Positions 25,101 to 39,100 of a stretch of 64,000 nucleotides of DNA are shown in pieces. Origin of the DNA: Membranipora membranacea (lineage: Eukaryota; Bryozoa; Gymnolaemata; Cheilostomatida; Membraniporidae). The position numbers were made by a program, and so were the translations under genes. Below the pieces are notes generated by a model that did not search any database, was not told the DNA's origin, and saw only the letters and a list, made by a program, of their open reading frames with translations. The DNA lies in contig OU612068.1 of NCBI GenBank assembly GCA_914767715.1, forward strand, positions 28,024,001-28,088,000, written 5' to 3'. The stretch's first letter is position 1. Every line of letters starts with the position of its first letter.

Positions 25101-26756
25101 GTAGATAGGATCTGATTTAAATCTCAGCCTCAACGGCACACGGCAATGCACTTTGGCAAACAAAATAAATGTCTGCTCTGGCTGAGCTTATTGTGTCAAG
25201 ATAGCCTGGACCAGGCTTGGCTGGCTAGCAGTTAACATCAAGGAGAGATTTAAATATTTAAATACAAAGAATCCACCAAATTTATTTGAGATCTTTATCC
25301 GCCAGGTAATGTTAACCACCATTACCTCAGTTTGACCCAGAGCTGCATGGCCATCATGGCCTCCCTCTCTCGCTAATTCTTTTCTTGGGCGTTTTTGTGT
25401 GGATTAAATTGAAAATTGATTTATTATTGTTCCTTTTCATGTATCAAACCAATTTCCATCTCTTTTCCGCAGTTTGCTTCACAACCTCATCCATATTCGG
25501 TTCAGAAAATGTAAATCAACCTAATCCATCTTGTAAAAGGGAATTTCATAAATCAAACACTGAATATATTTGCTGGAAAATCTTGTGAAAAAAACCACTT
25601 ACAGTCTCCTCCACCATGAAAAAGACACCGCTGGGAATTATTCTCCCCAAATTGCGATATAACAAGATAAAGATTTTGGGCGAAAACATCACCAATGACA
25701 ATAACGAAGATGAATTATGAGCTCAACAGCGCATCAAGACTGGCCAATGAGAGGAGAGAGAAATGTCAAATCAAATTACGCAATTAAAAAGAACTTAGCT
25801 CAGCAGCCAAGCATTTGTTCTGACAAATATTAGGAGCAAATTGTTTTGGTATGTATATGAAGATGTACGGTAAATTTGTTGGTAAAAGGGTTAGACTTGT
25901 ATTTTTGCAGCACAGGCATAGCATTGTCCTTGGTTGTACTTAGCTTAGATAAAAACGGCAAAAGTCGGTGTCAGGTAGGAATGGGTAGAGGAATACCTTC
26001 ATGAGTAGACGATTAACAAAAGGTTTTACCAGATTGAACTGAAGAGGAGGCTACCAGGGTGAGGCGGAATTCTCTATTGTATGATAATCTTCGCAATAAA
26101 TCTACACCTAAACCTCTTAGCAATCTTGAAACAGAGCCGTTAAATGGAATTAATCACAATGTCACATGTTTTTATGGCCAATTTTACTCAGTCTTACTGT
26201 CACATTCCACTTCTAAGATTTCTGCAAATTCTCTCTAAATATATTGTTTTAGCGATGAGGATGTCTTGATAGACCACTCTTTAGTAATCAGTGGTAGCAT
26301 TAACATCTCAGCGCAAGCTTCTCCATGCGTAGCACACAGAATCACGACAAGGGCTCTCTCTGCTTAGGCACCGCCCCTTTTTTTTATATGAGCTGTGCTG
26401 AAATACTACCTAAATGGAAGCTGATTTCATAGGGAGACGCATTATTCATACATAGCTCAATATATGCGGATGCGTCTTATTCCAGTAATCCTTGAGTTTC
26501 CGCGTAAACATACACCAGTCTGGCTACTACTCGTTGGTATCTGACATCTAGGAAAGTACGGGCGCAATTTAAACTTTCAGTGAGAAAACAGTTAAGAGCA
26601 CAGCGAGCCACACTGAGGACCACACTGAGGACACAGTTGTTTGCTGCATGATCTGTTACTGAGAACACTACATCCTCATCAATTCGACAGATTGCAACTT
26701 TAACAAGCGCTTAGCCAGCTTGATACAGCCAACTGGCGACTCATAGACTTGACACC
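22156..26756. other. non-coding stretch upstream of lhx1
   Basis: About 4.6 kb with no firm exon. It is AT-rich with many TAATTA-type homeodomain-binding cores. It should hold the lhx1 promoter, 5' UTR and part of its regulatory landscape. A C-rich block followed by TTTATATGAG at about 26366-26390 could be a core promoter about 370 bp before the ATG, but this is weak. Short open frames with a coding look on the plus strand (23546-23655, 24451-24564, 25186-25339) are discussed separately. Confidence 0.45.
24451..24564 (+). CDS. small open frame, 37 codons, unknown
   Basis: ATG at 24451, stop TAA at 24562-24564. The frame begins MTPYSGASQHWDKAEYDTLK and ends SLSDFWRDALLS, an unusually balanced composition for this AT-rich DNA. 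It stays open upstream of the ATG to an AG at about 24418 (ATATACCAG), so it could instead be the last exon of a plus-strand transcript. There is no homology I recognise. It may be chance. Confidence 0.22.
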   Translation: MTPYSGASQHWDKAEYDTLKIQEPISLSDFWRDALLS

Positions 26757-29700
26757 ATGGTTATAGTGTGCGCAGGTTGTGACGAACCGATTATGGACAG
26801 GTTTCTCATGAATGTTTTGGACAGGGCATGGCACTCGAGCTGCGTTGCCTGTTCGGATTGTAAAACTCCTCTCACAGATAAATGCTTTTCTAGGGATGGA
26901 AAGCTCTATTGTCGTAACGACTTTTTCAGGTAGGTTTGCTACAATTTTCCATATGATCACACTTGAAGCTTTCAAGTGATAGCATTACCCTAATTATGCC
27001 AATCAAATTGAACGTAGGAAAACAATATTATAAAATGACTCATAATTACTGCATCAGTATTCTTCCATTTCGTCAAAATTAAGATCTAAGAGGAAGCTAT
27101 TAGCCATCCAAACCTAGAGGAATTCTAAAATGTCGCAACCAGCGCTTGTGGTTTCAAAAATTTATGTGGATGACACTGACAGTTTAGCCTCATAAAAATG
27201 ACAATGTATGAAAATAGAAGCTGGGGACGTTTCCTTTCGTGTTCGAATTTTCATATTCGTCGACAGGAATAGAAAACAAATAATGCTGTAGTTTGTAGTA
27301 TGGAAATAGAGGCACAGCAGATTTCGTTTTATGAAATGCGATAGGTAAATACAGCAATCTATTATTCTGACAGCATTCCATAAATGAAATTTAGTATGAA
27401 ATTGTGCTTTTAGACGCCCAAGTTTTGTTTTTGTGAGCATTGAAATAAAAAACTATTATACAACAAGCTTCATTCACAGTAAAAAAAAACAATACACACA
27501 TAAACATCAACCTGATGATGCATGTTACTATTGTTTACAAAATTTGAGATTGACTGCCCAGGGACTAAACCAACAAGCTTAAGCAGCGACAGTAGGGTAC
27601 CAGGCCCTATAAACTATGATACCAGTGTGGAACGTCATATTTACTTGCGGTAAAATTACCAACTCTCATCCTTAGTCTTCCAAGCTGACATCGAATCTAC
27701 CCTGCAAATTGTTCTCTCATTATGCTGGTTAATTTTGACACCGGAAGTTAAGAGTGTAAGGTACTGCAAAAAATTACCACTGAAACAAAAAACTGGCAGT
27801 GTATCCGTGATAATCTCCAGTTATTCAACAGAAATGTTGAGCTGTGATATTTGGGGGATTAAAATTTGCGTGTCTTACCTCGTCCTTTTAGCCATAATTG
27901 GCCTAATTCCACGATTTAAAAATTGGCGATGTCCAGGTTTTCCCATAGTGTTATCAACATTAATGAATTACTCGCTTTGTTACCTTCATTAACCAAATAT
28001 GCTAAACAAATTATCATGGTGTAAACTTTCACAGTTTTCCTCTCAGCTCACATGAGTAATACGCTGGCCTTTATCTAAGCTCTATTGTACCTAGGTGACA
28101 GCTCAGACTCCCGGCTTTGTTGTTTCTATGTTACTCTATTTCTTGATTTAATGCCCAATTTTCAGAAAGAGAAGAGCCTTTTTTACAAGTTTCTCACGGG
28201 TTTAATACGGAAATCTCCTAGAGCTTTGTATCTTGATGCCCGCATCTTCCAGATAATACCCAAACATATCCCAAAAACGGTCTCTGTATGTGTGGATTTG
28301 TTAATAGGTTAGATAACACAAAAAGAAGTGAAATCCTTCTTTTGCAGTATAACAGGCTTAACTGCCATAATATTTAACATGATCTCCAAATCCTATCACA
28401 CTAGATTGTATACCACCATGGAAACTACTGTTCTTTGGCATCAGATGACAAGCAGCTTAAAAACATGAAAGAAAAGGCTTAATATAAAGAGTAAAATACC
28501 GACAATGACTAAATATTTCAGTGTTGTCACCCCAGGAAACAGGGATGTCAGAATTTAACATTGGTAACGACTGACAGCAAGATTTATACTTTTAAAATAA
28601 ACTCGGTTTGAGCTGCCAGCAGGACATGAAGGACACCTGCGCTCATACAAACCAAGAGCCCCCGGTTTGTAGTGAGTCAAGACTAGAAACCAAATTGAAC
28701 ACGCTTTCTAAAATGGCAAACACACCGAATTCAATGCACTAAAACACATCCTCACCAATAACGCAAACAATTACTCAGTGAGTTTTTAGTGATCTTGGTG
28801 CTCATTTTCTAAAAGAAATCTCAGGTGCTATCGTGACTAAGGAATGCTAACGGCTTGTTGCTTGTTTGTTTATGTTCAGCAACTGTTTTTGAACGGATAG
28901 GCAATAGTCTAAAATACTAACATTTAAGCTGTATTAAAGCAGTGTAAATGTGGGAAATAAAGAAATCTTGAACAAAAGGCAATGTTTTCTTGTGCATTCA
29001 ACTTAAAGTTTTTTGTTATGTTAAAAAGCATGACACAGGACATCAGAATAAAGGGCTTGTGGATATTTAGAGACAGTTTTTTATTTACAAACCAGTAAGG
29101 CCTGAGACAAGAAAATGTTTCATTCATTTACAAAGAGATGCATCATGAATAAAATTCAACCTCAGCAAACAGTGTTGTCCACACTTATCGCTTTGATATG
29201 TAAAACCTCTCCGTGCATTTGAGCTCAACTGTAACTGTAACAAATTTCGGCCATTAGTATTATTAAATAGCTGAACGTTATTTTAAAAATTGTAACAAAA
29301 TTATTTTCAACTTCTTTTACAGACACTACGGAACCAAATGCGGAGGATGCAATGATGGGATATCACCCAATGAATTAGTACGCAAAGCCAAAGACCAAGT
29401 GTATCATCTTAAATGTTTTGTCTGTGTCACCTGTCAAAAACAGTTATCTACCGGCGAGGAGTTGTACATTTTACCACATCACAAATTTCTCTGCAAAGCA
29501 GACTACCTCAACAGTAAACATAAAGACGGTAAGTTGATAATCAAGTTCATTCTCCGCATAAAATTGCTCATGGTACCATGGCCCGTGCATGCTCATTCCT
29601 GAAAGTATGTTATGTTGTTGCGATGAAATGTCAAGCATTTTTTTAATTTTTATATTCAATGAGTGGGTTATGACTAACATTGTTTCCTTGTGGGAGGCTT

Positions 29701-32700
29701 TTCTGTTGCCAACTTCAAGGATAAAAAAGGATTCAGGGATTATCAGATTAAGCGTTACATTCAGCAGTGAGACAGTGCTTTGTCATCATTAATCCATATT
29801 GATAAGATTATCACTTGGAATCAGTAGTTCTATTCTTATCATACCTAGATTTTTCAGAAGGCGTTATGCTACAACTTTTAGTGTCGTCTAAATTTTTCTT
29901 GTTGTGGGGACAATCTAGTATGGCAGCAGATCTAAGATAAACGATCTGTTTGTATGTTTGGAGTCTGGTTTATTGAATAGCATTCGGAAGTAGCATATGC
30001 TGTTGAGTGGTACTTGACACTTCCCCAGTTGGTAATTGTACACCTTAGCAATCCACGCCAGTAAAACCAGGACCTTGTCCCGCAGTAAACTCGCTTTTTG
30101 AGGAAAGCTGACCTGGCTCTCAAATAGTGACATGCTGTTTCGATTGCCTCATAAACTTGTGCTGCAAAAATCTCTTGTATTCGTCACTGGAGTCTTTCTA
30201 AATAAGAGGATTACAGCTTTGAATGCGAATGCGTAACTCCTATACTATAATCGACTGTCTGTGTTGAGATTAAATATTGAAATAAAGCAACAGTATCTCA
30301 CTTATCCTGTTTGTACTGAATCGTTTTGGTGTGATGCTAGATAAATATTTAATCATTTGCCACATTTTAACTCCTTCCTCGAGTGACTGATATAGAAGAA
30401 AAAACAGATAATCCAATAGTGGCTGTTTGCATAGCAGTGTAACTGATCAAAAAACTATAATCCACAGTTATTTGAGCACCGTTTTGTATCAATTCATAAG
30501 TATTTGGTTATTTTATTTGACTATGAGTCTCATCAAATAGCAAAGTGTGCTATCCATACGGCCATCAGATCAATGCTCAACAAAAACGTGAGGCTCCTGA
30601 TAGTTATGGCCGTATGGAACGAATCTCCGCTTGTATGAATGTACAGCAATCGGCAATTAATCAAAACAGAAGTCTGAAAAGTGTATTTAAAGCCGCATTT
30701 AAATAAAATTTTATTGAATGTTTTTATTTCAGGATCTGATACAGAAGATGTTGAGGATTCAGCGTTTGAGAATGAGACTATGGAAGGCATCTCAGACCAG
30801 GGAGACAACTCAGATAAAGAGACAAGCTTTGATGGAGACCTTATCACATCACCTCACACAGAAGATAGTCTAAAAGACGGCGACTTACATAATAATAACA
30901 ATAGTCATGATATTATGAACTGTAACGGCTCAAGTAGTGATAAGGAAGAGAACAACTCCCTCGATGACGTAAACGGTAACAAAAGGCGTGGCCCTCGAAC
31001 GACAATCAAGGCAAAACAGCTAGAAATCCTCAAATCAGCCTTCGCTGCCACTCCTAAACCTACAAGACACATCAGAGAACAGCTAGCAGCGGAGACTGGT
31101 CTGAACATGAGAGTTATCCAGGTAAGCTTTCTAACTCAGGATACTGCACACGAGTAAACATGATTCACAATCAAATCTCACAATTACTCATGCTCTTCCG
31201 TGCCTTGAAAAAAATATATAAATCATCTGATATTTTGTAGGTTTGGTTTCAAAATCGCCGTTCGAAGGAAAGAAGATTGAAGCAAATGAACAGCATGGGT
31301 TCCCGTAGACCGTTTTTTGGCAGAGGATCTCGCAGAATGAGAAGTTCACATGGGATGGACGACAGCCCAGACATGCCACCACCTTACGGTTTTTATCCAC
31401 CAGGTAAGAAAATGTTACTGCTTTTCTTCAAGAAAAATAAATACATCAGCTACTACATTTACTGATATATTAATTTTGAAAAATAAACCATGATAGTTTT
31501 TCGCAGGAGTTTAAATGGTAGTTCTGTTGAATTTTTTTGGTAGCCATAAATTCTCCGCACTGCGTCATCAGAGCAATCAAACCGCCAGGCAGCTGGTTTA
31601 TCCTCTCTTTTCTTGGTGTTAAAATCTGAGTGATTGGCAATCAAAATCATAATTACTCAATTGCCAAACAAAAGTAATTATTGGTAGGAGATGGACAGGC
31701 CATTAACAAGTTTAAAATGAAGCCTGCCTTCATCAAGATACTATCAAACATAATTGCGGCCAATTATAATGCTTGAAGTGAGCCAGAAATTGTTAATACA
31801 AGCACAATAGAGAAGAAACTTTAAACATTGCCCACGGTGTGATAGTGTAACATAAAACAATTTTGTGAGAATTTAAGAATGACATGTAAACCTAAGTTAC
31901 CAAATTACCTCCCCCCCTTACCAGTAAATAGTGACGTATTGAGCCAGTCTGCCAACCACAAAACTACAGGATAAAGTTTAAAAACTTTCACAGAAATTTG
32001 AGATGTAGCATAGATAGTCAAGAGAAGTAAACAATGATTCTCAGCAATCAATTCCTTATTCACACATTGATATAAAAGGCCCAGCCACAGCTTTGACAGA
32101 GTGTTTAAAAGAGGTTAGAAGGCCACTTGATACTTTAATCGGGCTGGATTAACCGCTTGAAAACTGGTAGCTGAGGATTTTCAGTAAAAAGTTGAGGGAC
32201 TGCAAACAAAATTTGCTACCATAAACAAAAGCAAAATAAACCACTGCATTGATGGACCGGCCGCCAGGTAGTCAAATTTCAACACAGAGTTTTATAAAAA
32301 TTCACGATAGCCGATGCCTGGCTACATCATACTATGTCTTGAGCAAATATGGTATAGTAGCATAGAAAGAAATCTGAGAGAAAGCTTACACTGGTCCTTG
32401 CTATGTTTTATTTTCAATGGAAAACAGTTTGTGGATTGTTTACTTGTCCATAATAAAAGCAAATCAAGACAAAAGTTGATGGTCAAAAGTGTTCAAGCAT
32501 TTTAAATCATCTCAGGTTTAGATTCAGTACATCAGCTCAATAAAATGGAATTTTCTTTTGTACGCCAATCTTGACATGACGGTGCCAATTGAACAACATG
32601 CTCAAGATGTTTTGTTAGCTTTGTGAATCAAACCTAGGCCAGCACAAAAGATTGCTAGATGCAGATTGGCCTCCGTTTTCTTTCAATCACACTCTGGATA

Positions 32701-34742
32701 GATAATACTGTGTATGGCATAAGTTAGCCTGAATAGTGGAGAGGAGATTGTAACTTCTGATAAGACTTCCACAATTTGATGGCAACAATTCTATCGCATT
32801 AAAATGTTGTCACTCATCAAGCGAACACAAGACACTACAAATATTGTAAACTGTATAGGATTGATCTGATAACTGTCCTTATTAAAGCAAACATTGACTT
32901 GACTATTCCACTGAACTTCTCTGAGGCATCAATCAAGTATTACGAACAACATTGTGCATAGGCCCATGGTTACAGCTTAATGTGTAACAATATAGGTGTG
33001 CTGACCCTCTGGCGGTTGAAATATAAAGTCACTTCCCCCAGAACAAATTACTGGTGGTGCCAGAAAGGCTTAATCATCCCCGGCTCACTCAATTAATTAG
33101 TATACAAATTAAATGTATACATTTCACACTAAATTAGTTATAAGGTATCTATGACCAGACACGATACCCTCTGTAGACCAGAATACAACTAAGAATGTTG
33201 ATAGAACTACTCAATAAGAGATCATCTGTTACTCACAGTCTCCCCGTAGAGAGAGGCTTGGGGAACAGAACCATCTCACCTGACACATTTTCTACGTAAC
33301 AAATTTCAAATTGATACCAGCCTTGATTTATCACATCCTGAAGCCCTAGTAACTCTGGCAATAATAACTGCCAAACTACAGGCATTAAACTCCTGAGAAC
33401 ATGAATTATCTAGCTTATACAATATTATTATGACAATTTAATAGCTCTCAAATCCATATAGCATTAAGTGTTACACCATTGTAGAGTAATTAATTTCTCT
33501 TTCACTTTTACAGAACAAGAGGGTTATTATGCAGGCTTATATCCACCACAGTTTACACCAGATTTCTATAGCAGCCAACCACCAACCAACGATGCGTTCC
33601 TCAATGGAAATAGTAATATGGATATGGCTCAAATCACTCATCAAGGTAAGAAGCTGCCACTTCAAGGCACTTATCATAATGGCCCTGATCGGGAGTTGTC
33701 CAAATAACCACAATAATTTGTTATGAATTTACCTGGAGGGATGTCAGGTACATTTTCCTTAAGAAATTCCTGAATCTTCCTAAACCGACAGAAAATATGG
33801 TGGAACACTAAATATGAGCTTCTAATTGCAATTTTATTCAAAAACATGATGATCCCGTCAACATAGTTATGTAAATTTGGATCAGAAACTGAAAAATTGC
33901 TCAGTATATATGCCAAGGTTAAGCCTTTGATGCTGAATACATTACTCTGTCTGACCGAGAGTGACAACACTCTGCTGTCATCCAACTCAAAACAGGTGGT
34001 AATAATCTTAAAGGAGTCATAACTTTAAAACCAAAAATGAGGGGGAAGAGGAGTGCCTAGGTTAGCAGGAGAAATAACTGAGCTCTGAAATCATATGGAT
34101 GCTTTGATGGAAATAAAAAAAATACCGATACATTTTAGCACAGTGAAGCTGAACTTGGGCTTAAGAAACATCGTAAAATTTCACTAAAACGCATTGAAAA
34201 TTAAAAGTATCCTGCTCCAAGCTTATTCAGTCCTTGGGGTAAATTTTGAGCAAGTGCATAGCTTAGTCATTTCAGTCCAGAACACAACAGCATATAACCA
34301 GGCTTCCTCAATATCTCATTGATTGCGAGGGGAAGTGTGGATGTCATGTTGATGCTCACAATTATCCGCTTTTACAAAGGAACTAAACGCCACTGAACCA
34401 GCGCATTTCATGTTTGCAGTTAAAGCGGAAGGGTATTTGGTCCATTGAGGTTTTGTCACAAACTACCGCTAATTCATGACTTTGGTTTGAGGCAGGACTT
34501 CAGTTATAAGCCTGGTCAAATTTACATATATAATCTATATTTTTTTCGCCAATGACCTCCTTAAAAGATATTTTACCAATTTCTTTTATTTTATAGGTAT
34601 GAGAGAGAATGGCTTTATTCCAGATGTTATGGGGCAGACGAGTCCGGAAAATATGATCCCGTCAATACAGGATAGCACCTTTACAAGAGTGTCAGGCTAC
34701 AATGGAATGCCTCATCATCCACAACCCATCGAGTCATGGTGA
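26757..34742 (+). CDS. lhx1/5: LIM-homeodomain transcription factor Lhx1/5 (Lim1)
   Basis: A nuclear DNA-binding regulator; the family acts in head organiser, kidney and neuron specification with the LIM cofactor Ldb. Six exons join in phase: 26757-26929, 29323-29528, 30733-31121, 31241-31403, 33514-33645, 34597-34742, giving 402 aa (human LHX1 is 406). LIM domain 1 (residues 4-57) has C-x2-C, H-x2-C-x2-C-x2-C and C-x2-D zinc ligands. LIM domain 2 (about 62-120) includes the family signature [11 protein letters not shown]. An acidic Asp/Glu/Ser/Asn linker spans about 127-209. The homeodomain (about 210-270) starts [15 protein letters not shown] and has [15 protein letters not shown] as recognition helix, with an intron between VIQ and VWFQNRR. 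The tail is Pro/Tyr/Gly-rich and ends [10 protein letters not shown]. Introns of about 1-2.4 kb in most positions and the AT-rich flanks fit a developmental gene with dispersed enhancers. Lhx1 and Lhx5 split within vertebrates, so the single pre-duplication name applies. Confidence 0.97.
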
Positions 34743-35610
34743 TAGAGATGCGACAGTGAAACAGCCGTATATACCTCTAATACAAGTGCAACTGTGACAT
34801 GCCCACGCAAACAAGAATATGACGACGTACATACAACAGTACCGAGGACTGTTTTGTGGTGCAGTGTACAATCACTTTGAACACGTAATGACCTCCGACA
34901 AGATTACTCATGTGTACAGCACACCATGTTTTTGTTCGAGGCTGTGTGAATAAGAGTGTCCACTATTTGCAAGGCTGCTTTTATTAGCTGCACTTTAAAG
35001 GATGGCTCTATAATTGATAAACCGATTAACGCTTTCCGATGCCCGAGCCCCACGAGTAAATATATTGAGGCCATGAGGTGCAGTAATGTCTATTGTGAAA
35101 CTGTTATATTTTTTATTTTGAATAGAAAATTCAAACCAAAGAACAGCAGAGTTATAATTATCCAAATTTGTTGTTAATTGTTCATCCAAATAATATTTTT
35201 ATGTGATTGCAAGTTATCTTAGTTGATCTCAGATTATAATTTAATTTATAGATTTGCGTTAGTCCATGACACACCAGTAGTTTATTGTAGTTTTCAATCA
35301 TTATGGATTATCACTATTGTTGTGTAATAGATAAAATTCAAGGAGCTATCTATAGTGTGAGAAATATTTATTCAAGCTTTGCAATTTTACATCTCTTGTC
35401 ATTTTTTTCATAACCTTCTCCGTAGTCATTTCTATCATAAACCTTCGTTTTTTTTGTTCCTCAAGTCCATCTCTTGTTTTCTCTCTTTTTTTTGGTCCAT
35501 CTCTATTTTTGATGGATAGTTACGTTATTATATTTGTGGAAAAAATTCATTAGCTCTTGCTGTTTATAATTTATGTTTGCTGCTGCCTTATAATACAACA
35601 TAATTTATTG

Positions 35611-35616
35611 AATAAA
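35611..35616 (+). terminator. candidate poly(A) signal of lhx1
   Basis: AATAAA on the plus strand, about 870 bp after the lhx1 stop codon (34740-34742), followed by T-rich sequence. Confidence 0.55.
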
Positions 35617-35978
35617 ACCTGATTTAATTCTTTATTATGAGCATCGCAAAAGACATAAAACAATTTCAAGATATTTATAGTGAAGAGGTTGAATCGAACA
35701 CTTTATTCCTTTCTGACATGGCTTATAATAAGCAGGAAAAAATAATTAGGGGTTTTCCAAGATGCACTGACTTTATATACGTCATTTTTTTATAGAAAAT
35801 GATTTTCGATAACGCCATATAGATATCATAAGTTGTGCAACAAAGAAAATGTGATGTTTGGAACTATGAGTATGTTTCTTTGGTGCTGGTGCAGGACAAA
35901 AACTGCACAACTCAGTTGAATGAAGCAGAGATACTCATGCAAGTTAGCAGTAACAATGAAAAATAATGTTACCAAGAG

Positions 35979-35984
35979 TTTATT
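35979..35984 (-). terminator. candidate poly(A) signal of HUWE1
   Basis: The minus strand reads AATAAA about 180 bp after the HUWE1 stop codon. Another minus-strand AATAAA about 280 bp further on (near 35702) is an alternative. Confidence 0.45.
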
Positions 35985-36100
35985 ATAATAATAAGCCTAT
36001 AGGTTCTTGATGGTTTACTAGTGGCAGCAATAACTGTTCCCTCAACTTTGAATACAAGTTTTAGTAATTTGTAAGACAGTCAATGTAACTCGGGAAGTCT

Positions 36101-36170
36101 TCAACGTCTTAGGCTCAACGTCTTAGGCTCAACGTCTTAGGCTCAACGTCTTAGGCTCAACGTCTTAGGC
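36101..36170. repeat. 14-bp tandem repeat, 5 exact copies, spanning the HUWE1 stop codon
   Basis: Five exact copies of TCAACGTCTTAGGC fill 36101-36170 with no flanking remainder. On the HUWE1 sense strand the unit is GCCTAAGACGTTGA. The first unit in gene orientation holds the last sense codon GCC and the stop TAA, so four further GCC-TAA units lie in the 3' UTR. Confidence 0.98.
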
Positions 36171-39100
36171 AAGTCCGAATCCTTCAGAGCATTCGTTGAT
36201 GACCAGTAAGAGCATTTTCTTCAATTTATCGTACGTCTCATAGGCGGGCAGGTCAAGCTGATTGAAGCTGCAAACAGAAAATAATGTACGTACAAGTTAA
36301 TAGCTGTCTGTTGACACATTCAATATTATGTATTGGCGCCCAACCTACACAGTACAAAGGGTATCAAGAGGTTCACGCCAAATATCATTATCAGGCGCAA
36401 GTAAAAGGAGGTAAAGCGAAGAATTCACACAGTCATCATGACATGAACGCCAGTCAATACTTATATATGTGTTGTGTAATAAGATTTATATGTGAAAGGT
36501 CCTATCGAGGTGGGTAGATAGAGAACCAGGGATCAGTATCTACACTGACTGTATCACTATTACCTCCCATCCTACCCCCTAGTCGACATACAGCGAGAGA
36601 GCTGAAGAACTGAGCCAACACAGCCACCAGTATAAGATTTATTACCCACTGACACAATACCCATAACTCATTCACCAACACAAATCAAGATTAATGCCTG
36701 GCTTAATGTTGAAATTCAGCTCCATATGTGGATATATTTAGGGTGTGAGAAGAAAGCCTGTGGTAGTTGACAGTGGACAGCAGTAATGAGATTCAAGACA
36801 ATACTCCCTCAACGCTTCCTATCGAGGTACCAGATAACAGATCTATTAATATCAGTAACTGATGGCCTCTTCTGACTTTCCCTCTTATTTCTCCTTGCGG
36901 TTAATCCAGGTTTGATGGGGGATGACTCAGACATCTGAATAACTTGGTAATGCATGGTGGGATTTGGAAGAGAAGATTTTACCTGGGGAAGTGATCACAC
37001 ATAATATCAGACATTTGTTAGTGGGAGGCGGGTTAATTAGAAGTCATTTTACATGTTCATCTTGTACAGTTATTGAAAGCAACAGCTGATAAATATGTAT
37101 TTTCATCAAATTATTATAGTTTTCTCTTTTATTATAATGGTTAGTTGTTTGTGACATTACCAAGAGTTTTGAATTGTATATTAATAGGTTTTATCAAGAA
37201 GCTGATGGAAAGTCATGAAATAATTGTGTAAATTAAATAAAAAAGAACAAATCACTTTGGTATTAATTCCCATCACTTCCATCTACGGCATCACGCACCA
37301 ATCTACTGATCATCTCAACCATTGGTTATAGAACGAATGTTGTCTCACGTGACAATTAACCTTAGGCCCCAAAAACAAGATTCGAGATGCCAGCCTTAGG
37401 TAGGCTAATCCATAAATTATTAGAGACCTACCATGTATGAGCGCAAGGTAATCGGTCAGTTGACCTGTCGTCCCTGTGTATCTGGAATTTCTGTGTACCA
37501 TTCATACCCTCCAGGAAGGCGAATCCCTGTAGGGGTACTTTGGATGTTCCCGTGACAAACTGTAGGAACCTGGCTCGTTCTGCCTGGTCAAAAGACCTCA
37601 GTGCTCGCCAGAACCAGATGATCTGTAACATGAAACGGAAACATGAGATGTAAAATCCTTAATACGAGGAACAGGGGAGTACAGTGTGTAATAAATACAG
37701 CCGATAGTGCAGATTGTGGATTATTTTTTTACTATGTTATGCTTTACTATCTCAAGTTAGAGTTCAGGATATTAAAAACAAAAACAAGTTACTGCAATCC
37801 TTATGTTACATAATTCTCGTGTATAGATCCGTGTTACATAATTCTCAGGTCGTGAGCAGTGCTGAGTTTAACTTTTAGTTCTATTAATGTTGACAGGTTA
37901 GGTCTCAAATTTCTGTCTCCGTTATCTTTGGGACGAAAATTGTGAATTCCTTGACACATTTTCATATTTTTTACACCATTGCTTCCTGCTTAAATATCCT
38001 TGAATTTAGCCACAAAATGGGTGGTTATACTGACATAAAATCCAGATTATAAAACTGACAGGCTTGCATCACGTCTTAAAATGTTTGAAGAATGCAGCTT
38101 GACAAAGGATCATTAGAGCATGGATTATGGAGTACTGAAACAGTGCGGCGAATATTTTTTTTTTACAACTCTCTCTCTCTATGATGATTAGTCGGCCCAT
38201 TGCAGCGCACTTGAGAGAACCATGGTACATATATTCATAAGGTTGTCCCATTTAGGGACAGACAAACATGTGGAATGAAATGGAATCACATGCTAGTGAG
38301 AAAAGGTATGTTATTCGCCGCTCACAAATCGTTGCATGAAATGACAGCTCACGAGGGGACTCATGACAATTTCCGTATATGAACATGAGGATGAGAGATT
38401 TTTTCCCAGAAACCATGGCCAACCATTGTTTCCCAAAGATCCATATGGAGATAGTAGTTGAGCATAAGATGAGTCACGTGCATGTAACACTTTTCCCTGT
38501 TTCACTTCCAAATTTATTGTTAACTCGGAAACGGTAGATTTAAAACAAAGATGGAGCTGATATCAAATACGTAATATACAGAAAACCATGGTGATTCACC
38601 GGTCTCCATTAGATGCTATTTACACAGCTATTTAATCTAATAATTGTTTTAATAGTGTTACTACAAAATTCATAATTCCTCTACAGCTGATAGGCATCAG
38701 CGCTACGGCATCAGCGCTACTCAGCTCATCAGATGGATGCTAAGCCCACGGCATTCTATACATAATAACTTTTCAGCTTCACCTTGAAAAATCTTCAGGC
38801 CCTAACAACCAGCTGGAAATACAGCGGGATTAAATATTATCATTTAACAAAAGTATGGGGCTGCCTGCCTTTTAAAATCCATTGCCTGTCTCAATATCTG
38901 GAAACAAAAAAACAGTGGCAATAACCGCTTCTGTAGAAGTAGAAATATTTGTAATGGCGCTTTAGTCTTATTAATAGCGTTAATAAGCAGATTTATTAGT
39001 CTCCTAATTGTCGAGACAAGAAGCATTAGTCCACGGCCTGGAGGCCTACATACATCCGTCTAAATTTAGGATTTTCCGTTTCTATCAGATTAACTGCACC

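Larger units (their letters stand above)
34743..36164. other. convergent 3' UTRs of lhx1 (+) and HUWE1 (-)
   Basis: AT-rich and without a coding frame of note. It carries candidate poly(A) signals for both genes (35611-35616 on plus, 35979-35984 on minus) and the 14-bp tandem repeat next to the HUWE1 stop. The lhx1 3' UTR would be about 890 nt. Confidence 0.7.
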
